From Streptomyces naganishii JCM 4654 (lineage in GTDB: Bacteria; Actinomycetota; Actinomycetes; Streptomycetales; Streptomycetaceae), in NCBI RefSeq assembly GCF_014650575.1, contig NZ_BMVF01000001.1, forward strand, positions 124,001 to 188,000: 64,000 bases of DNA. The letters are read 5' to 3'. Of this stretch, positions 51,164-59,717 are shown in pieces (position 1 is the first letter of the stretch; each line of letters starts with the position of its first letter). Below the pieces are notes generated by a model. That model had not been told where the DNA came from. It saw only the letters and a program-made list of their open reading frames with translations, and did not search any database. Made by a program: the position numbers and the translations under genes.

Positions 51164-51952
51164 ATGGGGCACTGGCTGTACCGCAACATTGTCGAACCCG
51201 GCAAGCTGCCCCTGCTCCTGGCCCTCGGCGCCTTCGTGTCCACGTTCGTGGTCACCCGGGTCATCACCCGTCTGATCCGCGCGGGGAAGGGCCCGTTCGG
51301 CAACGTCAAGGCCGGCGGGCTGCACATCCACCACGTGGTGCCCGGTGTCGTCCTCACGGTGTTCGGCGGGTTCGGCGCGGTCGCCAGCAGCAGGCACGGG
51401 TTCGGCGCGGACGCCTTCGCGGTCGTCTTCGGCATCGGCGCGGGTCTCGTCCTCGACGAGTTCGCGCTGATCCTGCACCTGGACGACGTCTACTGGACCG
51501 AGGCGGGCCGCAAGAGCGTGGAGGTCGTCGTGGTGACGGCGGCCCTGGTCGGGCTGATGCTGGCCGGGTTCTCCCCGTTCGGCGTCAACGAGATGTCCGC
51601 GTCCGAGCTCCAGGACCGCGGGACGGTCATCCTCAGCGTGGCGGTGAACTTCGTGTTCTCGCTGGTGGCGCTGAGCAAGGGCAAGGGGCGGATCGCCCTG
51701 TTCGGCGTGATCGTGCCCTTCGTGGCGCTGATCGGCGCGGTCCGGCTGGCCCGGCCCGGCTCGTACTGGGCCCGGCGCTTCTACCGGCGCCGCCCGCGCG
51801 CCCGGGCCCGCGCCGGCCTGCGCGCCTACCGCCACGACCGCCGCTGGTCGCGGCCCCGCCGCGCGATCCAGGACTGGATCGGCGGCAAACCGGACACCAC
51901 CCCTGCCCAACTCCCGGATGCGGGCCGGGGCCCGGGCCCGGGTGAGCGGTGA
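51164..51952 (+). CDS. Integral membrane protein with HIHH motif, unknown function
   Basis: A 262-residue protein with about five membrane segments. The striking element is GGLHIHHVVPGVVL near residue 47, followed by LVLDEFALILHLDDVYWTEA near 95. Conserved-looking His, Asp and Glu residues within or at the ends of helices suggest a metal site. A long basic tail follows (RRFYRRRPRARARAGL). I do not recognise a characterised family. Start ATG 51164 gives MGHWLYRNIVEPGKLPLLL; GTG 51149 is another option. It is divergent from cobS; the 81-bp gap contains the promoters. Confidence 0.7.
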   Translation: MGHWLYRNIVEPGKLPLLLALGAFVSTFVVTRVITRLIRAGKGPFGNVKAGGLHIHHVVPGVVLTVFGGFGAVASSRHGFGADAFAVVFGIGAGLVLDEFALILHLDDVYWTEAGRKSVEVVVVTAALVGLMLAGFSPFGVNEMSASELQDRGTVILSVAVNFVFSLVALSKGKGRIALFGVIVPFVALIGAVRLARPGSYWARRFYRRRPRARARAGLRAYRHDRRWSRPRRAIQDWIGGKPDTTPAQLPDAGRGPGPGER

Positions 51953-52009
51953 GGCCGCGGGGCGGGGGTGAGCGGTCGCGCTGCCGGGCCGGGGTGAGGG
52001 GCTAGGCCG

Positions 52010-52530
52010 CCGGGTCCGGGTGAACGGCCGTGCCGCTGGGGCGGGCGACCGGTCCTGCCGGGATGGGCGGAGTGGCCGGGCTCCGAAGTCCGGCCACTCC
52101 TCGGTCTCGGTGGGTGGGGCCGATGGGCCTGGGCTTCCGGCTTGGTGGTCGGTAGTCGGGTAGGGGTGCGCGGCCGAGCCGGCCGGACTCCCGGGTCCAG
52201 GTGAGCGGCCGCGCCGCTGGGGCGGACGGCCGGTCCGCCTGGGACGGCGGCCCACCTGCCTGGGATCGGCGGCCGGTCTTGCCGGGATGGGCGGCCGGTC
52301 CGCCTGGGGCGGACGGCCGGTCGTGCCGGGACCGGCGACCGGTCCTGCCGGGATGGGCGGAGTGGCCGGGCTCCGGAGTCCGGTCGCTCCTCGGGTCCGG
52401 AGTCCGGTCGCTCCTCGGACCCGGTGGGCGGTGGGGCCGATGGGCCTGGGGCACCGGGCTGGTGGCCGAGTAGGGGTGCGCGGCCGAGCCGGCCGGACTG
52501 CCGGGGGAGCGCCCTGGCGAGCGCTCAGGG
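52010..52530. repeat. Two diverged copies of a ~300-bp noncoding segment
   Basis: Several landmarks recur in order: CGACCGGTCCTGCCGGGATG at 52046 and 52336 (offset 290), GTGGGGCCGATGGGCCTGGG at 52114 and 52431 (317), TAGGGGTGCGCGGCCGAGCC at 52161 and 52471 (310). Extra internal copies (GGAGTCCGGTCGCTCCTCGG twice) explain the offset changes. No gene is supported in the 618-bp gap 51953-52570. Confidence 0.85.
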
Positions 52531-52570
52531 CGCCGGATCCCGCGAGGAGGCCGGCCGTGCGGATGGGGCG

Positions 52571-53269
52571 TCAGGTCACCGGGGGCCGGGCGGAAGCGGG
52601 TTGTGGCCGGCGTCCGTACGGATGGCGTTCGCCGGCCGCCGAGAGCAGGCACATCAGGCCCACGCCGATGATCGCGGCCATGTGCTCCTTGCCGGCCAGG
52701 TTCTCCTTGAGGCCGACCTCCAGCGTCATCGCCAGGGTCACCGCGCCCGCCGTGACGTACGCGCCGTAGCGCCAGGCGAGGTAGACGGCGAGGCCGACCA
52801 CCGCCGCCGACGGGCCGGTGTCCACCACGTGGGCGTAGGTGCCGGGCAGGCCGAAGGGCCGGTGCGGGCCCAGCGCGATGCCCAGGCGCGCGTACAGGGT
52901 GCCGGCGAGCGTGGCGACGTAGGCGAGGGCGAGCGTGCGGCGGCGGCCCAGGCAGATCTCGCCGATCCCGAACACGAACAGGACCTGCGCCAGCGCGCCC
53001 CACACGGGCAGGTCCAGCGCGGGGACGAACAGCGACAGCGGGGTGCGCAGCAGGCCGAGCCACAGCGGGTCCTCGGCGCGCACCGCGCCGAGGTGCTGGA
53101 TGAGGTGGTAGCCCCAAGGCCGGTTCTGCACCACCTGCAGCAGGGCCGTCAGGCACACCGCCGCCAGTGTCATCGGGACCGCCCGCAGGCGCCGCTCGAG
53201 CAGCGGCCCGCGCACGGCGCCGAGCACGAGCCCCCATTCGGCGCGGGCCCAGCGGGCGAGCCTCTTCAT
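52571..53269 (-). CDS. Rhomboid-like membrane protein
   Basis: A 232-residue protein with about six membrane helices (TLAAVCLTALLQVV, LWGALAQVLFVFGIGEI-type, TYAHVVDTGPSAAVVGLAVY). The layout and the VDTGPSAAVVGL motif resemble rhomboid-like proteins, but the Gly-x-Ser catalytic pattern is altered (GPSAA), so it may be a pseudo-protease. Its ATG lies 10 bp past the stop of the upstream lysyltransferase-like gene, forming an operon. A role linked to lipid modification is inferred from that pairing. Confidence 0.75.
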   Translation of the reverse strand: MKRLARWARAEWGLVLGAVRGPLLERRLRAVPMTLAAVCLTALLQVVQNRPWGYHLIQHLGAVRAEDPLWLGLLRTPLSLFVPALDLPVWGALAQVLFVFGIGEICLGRRRTLALAYVATLAGTLYARLGIALGPHRPFGLPGTYAHVVDTGPSAAVVGLAVYLAWRYGAYVTAGAVTLAMTLEVGLKENLAGKEHMAAIIGVGLMCLLSAAGERHPYGRRPQPASARPPVT

Positions 53270-53279
53270 CCGGTGTTCC

Positions 53280-55076
53280 TCATCGCTGTCTCTCCAGGTG
53301 CCCGCGGCGCGGCCACTTCGGCAGGCCCGGCACCCCGACGAACCCCTCCGCGCGCGCCGACGCCAGGCCGATGCGGGGCAGGTCCGCGCTCTTCTCGAAG
53401 AGCAGGAACCTGGGCTCCCACACCGGCCGGTACTTCGCGTTGGCGCGGTACAGCGACTCGATCTGCCACCAGCGGGAGAAGAAGCCCAGCAGCGAACGCC
53501 ACAGCCTCAGCACCGGCCCGGCCCCGAGGCGCGCACCACGTTCGAAGACCGAGCGGAACATGGCGAAGTTGAGCGACACCTGGGTGATCCCGATCTCGCC
53601 GGCGCGGCCGAGCAGTTCGATCACCATGAACTCCACGAGCCCGTTCTCGGCGTGCCGGTCCCGGCGCATGAGGTCGAGGGACAGCCCGCGCGGCCCCCAG
53701 GGCACGAAGGACAGCAGCGCCCTGAGATCCCCCCGCGCGTCGTGGCACTCCAGCATCACGCACCGGCCGTCCTCCGGGTCGCCGAGCCGGCCCAGCGCCA
53801 TGCTGAAGCCGCGTTCGGTGGGCCCGTCGCGCCAGTCGTCGGCCCGCTGGACGAGGTACGCCATCTCGTCGGCCGGAATGTCCTCGTGCCGCCGGATCCG
53901 CACGGTGTACCCGGCCCGCCGCACCCGGTTGCGGGCCTGCCGCACGGTGCGCATCGCCCGCCCCTCCAGGGTGAACTCGGCGACGTCCACCACGGCCTCG
54001 TCGCCGAGCTCCAGCGCGTCCAGCCCGTGCCGCGCGTACACCGTGCCGGCCTCCTCGCTCGCGCCCATCACGGCCGGGATCCAGCCGTGCGCCCGTGCCT
54101 CGGCCAGCCACGGCTCGATCGCGCCGGGCCACGCCTCCACGTCGCCGACCGGGTCGCCGGAGGCCAGCGACACCCCGCCCACCACGCGGTAGGCGACGGC
54201 GGCCTTGCCGGTCGGCGAGAAGACGGCGCTCTTGTCGCGGCGCAGCGCGAAGTAGCCGAGCGAGTCCCGCTCGCCGTGCCGGTCCAGCAGCTCGCGCAGC
54301 CGCTTGGCGTCCTCCACGGTCAGCGGGTCGACGGCGCGGCGGGAGCGGAAGGCGGCGTACAGGACGGCGAGGACGAGGGCGGTGGACAGGACGTTGACGC
54401 AGACGTCCGCCCAGTTCGGGGTGTCGATGCCGGGGAAGCGGGACTCGGGGGAGGCGAGCGAGAGCAGCCGCAGCGTGCCGTAGTGCCAGCGCTGGAGGTA
54501 CGTCGAACGGGAGGCGTCCGCCGCCTGGTTGGTGACCGTGACCAGCAGTGTGGCCAGGGCGGAGGCCACCGGCAGGCCGACCGCGGCGACGGCGGCGGCC
54601 AACTTCGGGTTGGCGCGGTCGCCGCGGGCGTAGAACTCGCGCCGCCCGAGCAGCAGGGCGGCGACGAAGGCGGCGGTCAGGGCGAGCGAGACCCAGTTCT
54701 GCGCGCTGGAGCGGATCTCCGGGAAGGCCATGGCGAAGGCGAACAGCGCGAGGAACGGACCGCTGAGCCCGAGGTTCAGGATCCAGGCGGCCCGCTTGCG
54801 GCGCCGCATGGTGACGGCGAGGAACGCCGTGAAGACGCCGGAGGCGAAGCCGGCGGTCAGCAGGTACGGCGTGAACAGGTTCTCCTGGTTGTGGCGCCGC
54901 ACGTCCTGGCCGAGCGACACCCACACCGCGCTGAGGAAGTTGACGAACGCGACCGCCCGCAGGTACCAGACGGCGAGGGCGGCGGCCCGGCGCGCGGTGG
55001 GACCGGTCGGCCGGTCCGCCCCGGACGCGCGAACCGGCGCCCGCTCCTCACACGCCGCGATTCGGGCATCTCCCAT
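53280..55076 (-). CDS. MprF/LysX-like phosphatidylglycerol aminoacyltransferase-type membrane protein
   Basis: A 598-residue protein. Residues 30-240 contain about six membrane helices (LAVWYLRAVAFVNFLSAVWV onward). The C-terminal 330 residues form the DUF2156/LPG-synthase catalytic domain: RELLDRHGERDSLGYFALRR near 262, TAAVAYRVVGGVSLASGDPVG-type segment, VDVAEFTLEGRAMRTVRQAR near 368, and NFAMFRSVFERGARLG and AKYRPVWEPRFLLFE near the end. Enzymes of this fold attach lysine or alanine from tRNA to phosphatidylglycerol, which lowers surface negative charge. The amino acid used cannot be told from sequence. Unlike full LysX there is no lysyl-tRNA synthetase domain fused. Operon with the rhomboid-like gene. 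Confidence 0.86.
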   Translation of the reverse strand: MGDARIAACEERAPVRASGADRPTGPTARRAAALAVWYLRAVAFVNFLSAVWVSLGQDVRRHNQENLFTPYLLTAGFASGVFTAFLAVTMRRRKRAAWILNLGLSGPFLALFAFAMAFPEIRSSAQNWVSLALTAAFVAALLLGRREFYARGDRANPKLAAAVAAVGLPVASALATLLVTVTNQAADASRSTYLQRWHYGTLRLLSLASPESRFPGIDTPNWADVCVNVLSTALVLAVLYAAFRSRRAVDPLTVEDAKRLRELLDRHGERDSLGYFALRRDKSAVFSPTGKAAVAYRVVGGVSLASGDPVGDVEAWPGAIEPWLAEARAHGWIPAVMGASEEAGTVYARHGLDALELGDEAVVDVAEFTLEGRAMRTVRQARNRVRRAGYTVRIRRHEDIPADEMAYLVQRADDWRDGPTERGFSMALGRLGDPEDGRCVMLECHDARGDLRALLSFVPWGPRGLSLDLMRRDRHAENGLVEFMVIELLGRAGEIGITQVSLNFAMFRSVFERGARLGAGPVLRLWRSLLGFFSRWWQIESLYRANAKYRPVWEPRFLLFEKSADLPRIGLASARAEGFVGVPGLPKWPRRGHLERQR

Positions 55077-55131
55077 GAGGAACGATCATATGGGTGCCGC
55101 CCCGGCGAACCGCTCTTATTCACCCGTACGG

Positions 55132-56271
55132 TCAGATTCCCCGGCCCTCGGGAGACAGGTCCCCTTCCTCCTTCTCCTTCTCCACGCGCCCGGTCGGCTC
55201 CGTCGGCTCGGTCGACTCCCTCGGCCCGGTCGCCTCCGGCAGCTCGGCCGCCAGTGCCGCCGCGGCCTGCACCAGCGGCAGGGCCAGCAGGGCGCCCGCC
55301 CCCTCGCCGACCGTCACGCCCTGGTCCAGCAGCGGCTCCAGGGCCATCCGGTCCAGCGCCTTGGCCTGCCCCGGCTCCCCGCTGCTCTGCCCCGCCAGCC
55401 ACCAGTCCGGCGCGCGGAAGGCGACCCGCTGGCCCACCAGGGCGCACGCGGCCGAGACGACCCCGTCGAGGATCACCGGGAGCTTGCGCACCGCGCACTG
55501 GAGCAGGAAGCCGGTGATCGCGGCCAGGTCGGCCCCGCCCACCGTCGCCAGCAGCTGCAACTGGTCGCCGAGCACCGGCCGTGCCCGCCGCAGCGCGTCC
55601 CGGATCGCCGCGCACTTGCGCATCCACGCCAGGTCGTCGATCGGCTCTCCGCCCCGCCCGGTGACCACCGAGGCGTCCGTCCCGCACAGCGCCGCGACCA
55701 GCACCGCGGCCGGGGTGGTCCCGCCCACGCTCACATCGCCGAGGACCACCAGGTCCGTGCCGGAGTCGGCCTCCTCGTCGGCCACCGCGACCCCGGCCCG
55801 GAAGGCCGCCTCCGCCTCCTCCAGTGTCAGCGCGTCCTCGACGTCGATACGTCCGCTGCCGCGCCGCACCCGGTGCCGTACGGCCTCGGCGGGCAGGGCG
55901 GCGGGGTCGCAGTCCAGCGCCATGTCGACCACCCGCACCGGCACGCCCAGCCGCCGGGCCAGCACCGACACCGGCCGGCCGCCCTCCAGTACCGCCCGCA
56001 CCAGGTGCTCCGCGCCGCCCGCCGGCCGCGCGGACACGCCCGCCGCGGCGATTCCGTGGTCACCGGCGAAGAGGACGACCCGCGGCCGTTCGACCGGCCG
56101 CACCGGCACGGCGCCCTGCGCCGCGGCCAGCCACTCGCCCAGGTCGTCCAGCCGGCCCAGCGCGCCGGGCGGCACGGCCCCGCGCTCCCGGCGCGCCTCC
56201 GCGTCACGGCGCACACCGCCGTCGGGACGCTCGATCAGATCGGTGAAGTCGTCGAGATTCAGCGAGCTCAT
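55132..56271 (-). CDS. cobT: Nicotinate-nucleotide-dimethylbenzimidazole phosphoribosyltransferase
   Basis: A 379-residue enzyme that makes alpha-ribazole phosphate, the lower ligand precursor of cobalamin. VLFAGDHGIAAAGVSARPAG near 108, LVVLGDVSVGGTTPAAVLVA near 210 and the C-terminal VTVGEGAGALLALPLVQAAA, carrying the catalytic Glu, fit the family. Residues 1-50 are an N-terminal extension. The gene is 55 bp downstream of nothing on its strand; the mprF-like gene is the next downstream one (55-bp gap). Confidence 0.93.
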   Translation of the reverse strand: MSSLNLDDFTDLIERPDGGVRRDAEARRERGAVPPGALGRLDDLGEWLAAAQGAVPVRPVERPRVVLFAGDHGIAAAGVSARPAGGAEHLVRAVLEGGRPVSVLARRLGVPVRVVDMALDCDPAALPAEAVRHRVRRGSGRIDVEDALTLEEAEAAFRAGVAVADEEADSGTDLVVLGDVSVGGTTPAAVLVAALCGTDASVVTGRGGEPIDDLAWMRKCAAIRDALRRARPVLGDQLQLLATVGGADLAAITGFLLQCAVRKLPVILDGVVSAACALVGQRVAFRAPDWWLAGQSSGEPGQAKALDRMALEPLLDQGVTVGEGAGALLALPLVQAAAALAAELPEATGPRESTEPTEPTGRVEKEKEEGDLSPEGRGI

Positions 56272-56452
56272 TCGCCGAACAGTACCGGCCCCGCCTCAGC
56301 CCGACCGCGCCGGACCGGCGGCACACCCGGACGGCGTCTTTCCGTCCAAGATCCCGATCCCATACGTTCCCTTTGCCGCGAAATGTCGGCAGCGAGCGGA
56401 CGGCACACGCCACCCGCCGCCGCGCCCCCTCTCGCCCCACCGGGAGCCGCCC

Positions 56453-57535
56453 ATGCCGCCCCTGCCGTACGCGCCGGAGGTCTACGACCCGCGCCGCATC
56501 GCGTACGCCGCCGAACTCGCCCAGGGCACCGAGCGGTTCCACGAGCCGCGCCGTGAGGACTGCCCCTGGTGCGGCTCGGAGCGGCTGCGCACCCGCCTGT
56601 CGGCGCCCGATCTGCTCCAGCACAAGCCGGGCTCGTTCACCCTGGACCAGTGCCGGGACTGCGGGCACACCTTCCAGAACCCCCGGCTCACCGCGGCCGG
56701 CCTGGCCTTCTACCACCGGGACTTCGACGAGGGCGACCCCGACGGCCTCGCCGACCCGGCGCTCGCCACCCGCCGCGGCCACCGCCGGCACCGAGACGAC
56801 GCACGCCTGCTGCGCGGCCTCGGCGAACCCGAGAGCTGGCTGGACGTCGGCACCGGCCACGCCCATTTCCCGGCCGCGGCGCGCGAGGTGTTCCCGTACA
56901 CCTCCTTCGACGGCCTCGACCCGACCGAGCGCGTGCGGCGGGCCGTCTGCGAGGAGCGGATCGAGGAGGCGCACGTCGGCCACCTCGCCGACCCGCACGT
57001 CACCGCGCGGCTGCGCGGCCGCTACGACGTGGTCAGCGTCTTCCACCACCTCGCCCATGTCCCCGACCCCCGCGCGGAGTTGCGCGGTGCGCTCACGGCG
57101 CTGCGCCCCGGCGGGCACCTGCTCGTCGAACTGCCCGACCCGCGCTGCCTGTTCGCGCTGCTGCTCGGCAAGTGGTGGCTGCCGCACGGCCAGCCGCGCC
57201 ACCTGCACCTGATCCCGCTGTGCAACCTGCGCGCCGAACTGGAGTCGCGCGGCTGCACGGTCCTCGTCACCGACCGCCGCACCCCCCACACCCCGAACGA
57301 CCTCTCGGCCGCCCTCGCGCTGTTCCTCGCCCGCCTCCTGCCCCCGGCCGACGCCCCCTGGCGCAGCGCACCGCCGAGCGCCCTCCGGCGCGGCCTGCGC
57401 GCCCTGCTGGCCGCCCTCACCAGCCCCCTGGTGGACGCGGCAGCCCTGGTCGACCTGCTGCTGTCCCCGCTCCTGCGCCACGTCCCCGGCCTGTCCAACA
57501 CCTACCGGATCATCGCCCGCAAGGACACCCCCTGA
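56453..57535 (+). CDS. SAM-dependent methyltransferase with N-terminal zinc-ribbon-like segment
   Basis: A 360-residue protein. Residues 37-68 contain a CPWCGS/CRDCG pair of CxxC motifs that could bind zinc, followed by FQNPRLT. The Rossmann methyltransferase core has motif I SWLDVGTGHAHFPAAA near 128 and a motif near 195 (YDVVSVFHHLAHVPDPRAEL). The layout resembles C-methyltransferases of the Methyltransf_13/11/14 type used on sugars or fatty acids, but a specific substrate is not evident. The C-terminal 100 residues are Leu/Ala rich and could sit on membranes. Divergent from cobT. Confidence 0.85.
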   Translation: MPPLPYAPEVYDPRRIAYAAELAQGTERFHEPRREDCPWCGSERLRTRLSAPDLLQHKPGSFTLDQCRDCGHTFQNPRLTAAGLAFYHRDFDEGDPDGLADPALATRRGHRRHRDDARLLRGLGEPESWLDVGTGHAHFPAAAREVFPYTSFDGLDPTERVRRAVCEERIEEAHVGHLADPHVTARLRGRYDVVSVFHHLAHVPDPRAELRGALTALRPGGHLLVELPDPRCLFALLLGKWWLPHGQPRHLHLIPLCNLRAELESRGCTVLVTDRRTPHTPNDLSAALALFLARLLPPADAPWRSAPPSALRRGLRALLAALTSPLVDAAALVDLLLSPLLRHVPGLSNTYRIIARKDTP

Positions 57536-57589
57536 CCCCGTCCGCCCCCCGAACCCCCACCCGCCCGCCACCGGCCCCCACGCGCACGA

Positions 57590-58020
57590 GGGCCATGCGC
57601 GGCCGCGTGCGGCCGGTCGCCTGACGTGGCCCGCGCGCCGCCGCCCACGCGATGCCAGCCGCGTGCTGCGCGGCTGCGTGAGCCCGACCGCCTGACGCCG
57701 CCCGCGCGGTGCGAGTCGGGTGACGTGCGGCCGCGTGAGGCCGGTCGCCTGGTCCCGGCCGCGAGGCTCACCTGCCTGCCACCCGCCCGCGCGAGGCCGG
57801 CCGCGCGCCGCGCGACTGCGCGACGCCGGCCGCCTGCTGTCCGGCCGTGCGAGGCCCACAGGCCTGATGCCCGGCCGCCTGCCGCCGCCTGCGCGATTCA
57901 CCTGCCTGACGCCCGGCCGTGCCAGGCCCACGGGCCTGACGCCCGGCCGCGTGGCTCACCTGCCTCACACCCGGCCGTGCGAGGCCCACCCGCCTGATGT
58001 CCGGCCGCGGGTCGCTCAGT
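57590..58020. repeat. ~30-bp degenerate tandem repeat zone
   Basis: CCTGA(C/T)GCCCGGCCG-like words begin at 57863, 57905, 57935, 57963 and 57993, giving spacings of 42, 30, 28 and 30 bp, and weaker copies extend to 57600. GCCGTGCGAGGCCCAC is also repeated. No gene is supported between the methyltransferase stop (57535) and the cobU stop (58031). Confidence 0.85.
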
Positions 58021-58030
58021 GGCTCGGTGT

Positions 58031-59233
58031 TCAGCCGCGCAGGGGGAGGGCCTGGCCTGCCACCACCAGGAGCACCTGCTCGCACTCGGCCGCGAAAGCG
58101 GTGTTGAGGCGGCCGAGTTCGTCGCGGTAGCGGCGGCCCGAGGCGGTGGCCGGGACGATGCCCGAGCCGACCTCGTTGGACACGGCGACCACGGTCCGGG
58201 CGGTCGTGCGCACGGCGGTCGTCAGTTCGGTCACCCGCTCGCGCAGCGCCCGCTCGCCGCCGTCCGCCCAGTCGGCGTCGTCCCAGGCGCCCACGCCGTC
58301 CATCGCGTCCGTCAGCCACAGCGACAGGCAGTCGATCAGCAGCGGCGGCCCGTCCTCCTTCAGCAGCGGCACCAGGTCGCAGGTCTCGGTCGTACGCCAC
58401 GAACCGGGCCGCCGCTCCCGGTGCGCGGCCACCCGGGCCGCCCACTCGGTGTCCCCGCCCCGGGTGCCGCCGGTGGCGACGTACAGCACACCGGGGAAGG
58501 TCTCCAGCCTGCGCTCGGCCTCCACGGACTTGCCCGACCTGGCCCCGCCCAGCACCAGGGTGCGCCGGGGCACGTCCGGGACGTCCTCGTAGACACCGAC
58601 CGTCAGCGTCGTGCCGTCCGGCACGGCCCGCGCACCCGCCGCCTCGAGCCGGCGGGCGAGCTCGGCGCCCGGCGGCACGTCGTGGTCCAGGTGGACGGCG
58701 ATCACGTCCGTGGTCGGGCCGACCGCCCCCACCGCCCGCAGCTTCGCCAGCGCGTCCGGGCGCCCCACGACGTCCGCGAGGACCATGTCGTACGTCTCCG
58801 CGGCGCCCTCCTCCAGGCCGGCCGGCGCCCCGCCCGGCGGCAGGTACAGCAGCCGCTGCCCGTCCGGGCCGGTCACCGCGTACCCCGTGCCCGGCGCGTC
58901 CAGCGCCACCGCCCGCACCCGGTGCCCCGTCAGCAGCGCCAGCTCACGCCCGTCCGGGACCCGCCCCGGCTGCGGCAGCCCGGCCGGCACCTCCATCGCG
59001 GGCCCGTCGTGCGGGTGGGACAGCAGCACCTGCGCCACCCCGCCGAGCGAGTGCCCGGCCCGCGCGGCCGCGAACGCCGCGCCCGGTGTCAGGTCCAGCA
59101 GCAGCACGCCGTCCACGAGCAGCGCGGTCGCGGCCCGCGCGTGCTCGCCGAGGGCCGTAGCGCAGGCCGCGCAGGAACAGTGGGGGCGGGGGAGTCCCGC
59201 GGGAGCGCCGGTGCCGAGCGAAGTCACGTCCAC
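58031..59233 (-). CDS. cobU: Adenosylcobinamide kinase/guanylyltransferase with degenerate metallo-beta-lactamase-like N-domain
   Basis: A 400-residue fusion. Residues 225-400 are CobU: P-loop GGARSGKS at 229-236, HRERRPGSWRTTE near 275 with the His that carries GMP, DCLSLWLTDAM and VVAVSNEVGSGIVP. This part phosphorylates adenosylcobinamide and adds GMP. Residues 1-220 resemble a metallo-beta-lactamase fold seen in PhnP-like phosphodiesterases: HCSCAACATAL at the start and SHPHDG at 72-77, where the usual final His of HxHxDH is missing, plus HLDHD at 181-185. It may be an inactive or altered hydrolase acting on cobinamide or alpha-ribazole phosphate. Start GTG 59233 is uncertain; GTG 59260 and 59227 are alternatives. 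Confidence 0.9.
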   Translation of the reverse strand: MDVTSLGTGAPAGLPRPHCSCAACATALGEHARAATALLVDGVLLLDLTPGAAFAAARAGHSLGGVAQVLLSHPHDGPAMEVPAGLPQPGRVPDGRELALLTGHRVRAVALDAPGTGYAVTGPDGQRLLYLPPGGAPAGLEEGAAETYDMVLADVVGRPDALAKLRAVGAVGPTTDVIAVHLDHDVPPGAELARRLEAAGARAVPDGTTLTVGVYEDVPDVPRRTLVLGGARSGKSVEAERRLETFPGVLYVATGGTRGGDTEWAARVAAHRERRPGSWRTTETCDLVPLLKEDGPPLLIDCLSLWLTDAMDGVGAWDDADWADGGERALRERVTELTTAVRTTARTVVAVSNEVGSGIVPATASGRRYRDELGRLNTAFAAECEQVLLVVAGQALPLRG

Positions 59234-59429
59234 GCACCCGATTTTCCAGTGTGCCCGCACGTCCTGCGCGCCCGGAGGGCCTTTCTGGGCTCGGGGGAGA
59301 GCTGCCGGACCCCGCGACCGGCGGCAGGATCCGGGAGAGAGGCCCTAGGCTCTGTACGGGAGCCGGAGTCGATCAAGGCCCGGCTTCCGTCGTGCAGTGT
59401 GCTCAGTGTGCTCACACAGGGAGGCGTAC

Positions 59430-59648
59430 ATGGTGGCATGGACGTGGCGGTTCGAGACGGCCGGCGGGACGGAGGTCCAGCCCGCGGTGCAGCCCGAGGA
59501 GTTCACCACGCAGGGCGACGCCGAGTCCTGGATCGGGGAGAACTGGAAGGCCCTGGTCGACGGCGGCGCCGACCAGGTGCGGCTCTTCGAGGACACCACG
59601 GAGATCTACGGCCCGATGAGCCTGCACGCGGACGAGGCCCAGGCGTAG
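59430..59648 (+). CDS. Small conserved actinobacterial protein
   Basis: 72 residues: MVAWTWRFETAGGTEVQPAV and then DAESWIGENWKALVDGGADQ. Compact, acidic and soluble, with regular aromatic positions that suggest a small folded domain. AGGGAGG precedes the ATG by 6 bases. I recall near-identical proteins annotated hypothetical across Streptomyces but know no function. It converges with the HtrA-like gene. Confidence 0.8.
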   Translation: MVAWTWRFETAGGTEVQPAVQPEEFTTQGDAESWIGENWKALVDGGADQVRLFEDTTEIYGPMSLHADEAQA

Positions 59649-59667
59649 CACCGCTGGGGCCGTCGGC

Positions 59668-59693
59668 CGGGGCGGCCGGAGCCGGCCGCCCCG
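59668..59693. terminator. Bidirectional terminator
   Basis: A 12-bp stem (CGGGGCGGCCGG and complement) around AG, located between two convergent genes 20-25 bp from each stop. Confidence 0.75.
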
Positions 59694-59717
59694 CGCAGCG
59701 CCCGCCGCGAGTGGTGC

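Noticed and set aside
51953..52570. Protein-coding gene on either strand of the 52-kb repeat block
   Set aside because: Open frames there are Gly/Arg/Pro repeats matching the DNA duplication, with no start site or domain.
50282..59233. Cobalamin riboswitch for cobS/cobT/cobU
   Set aside because: I found no B12-box-like element or structured leader upstream of these genes.
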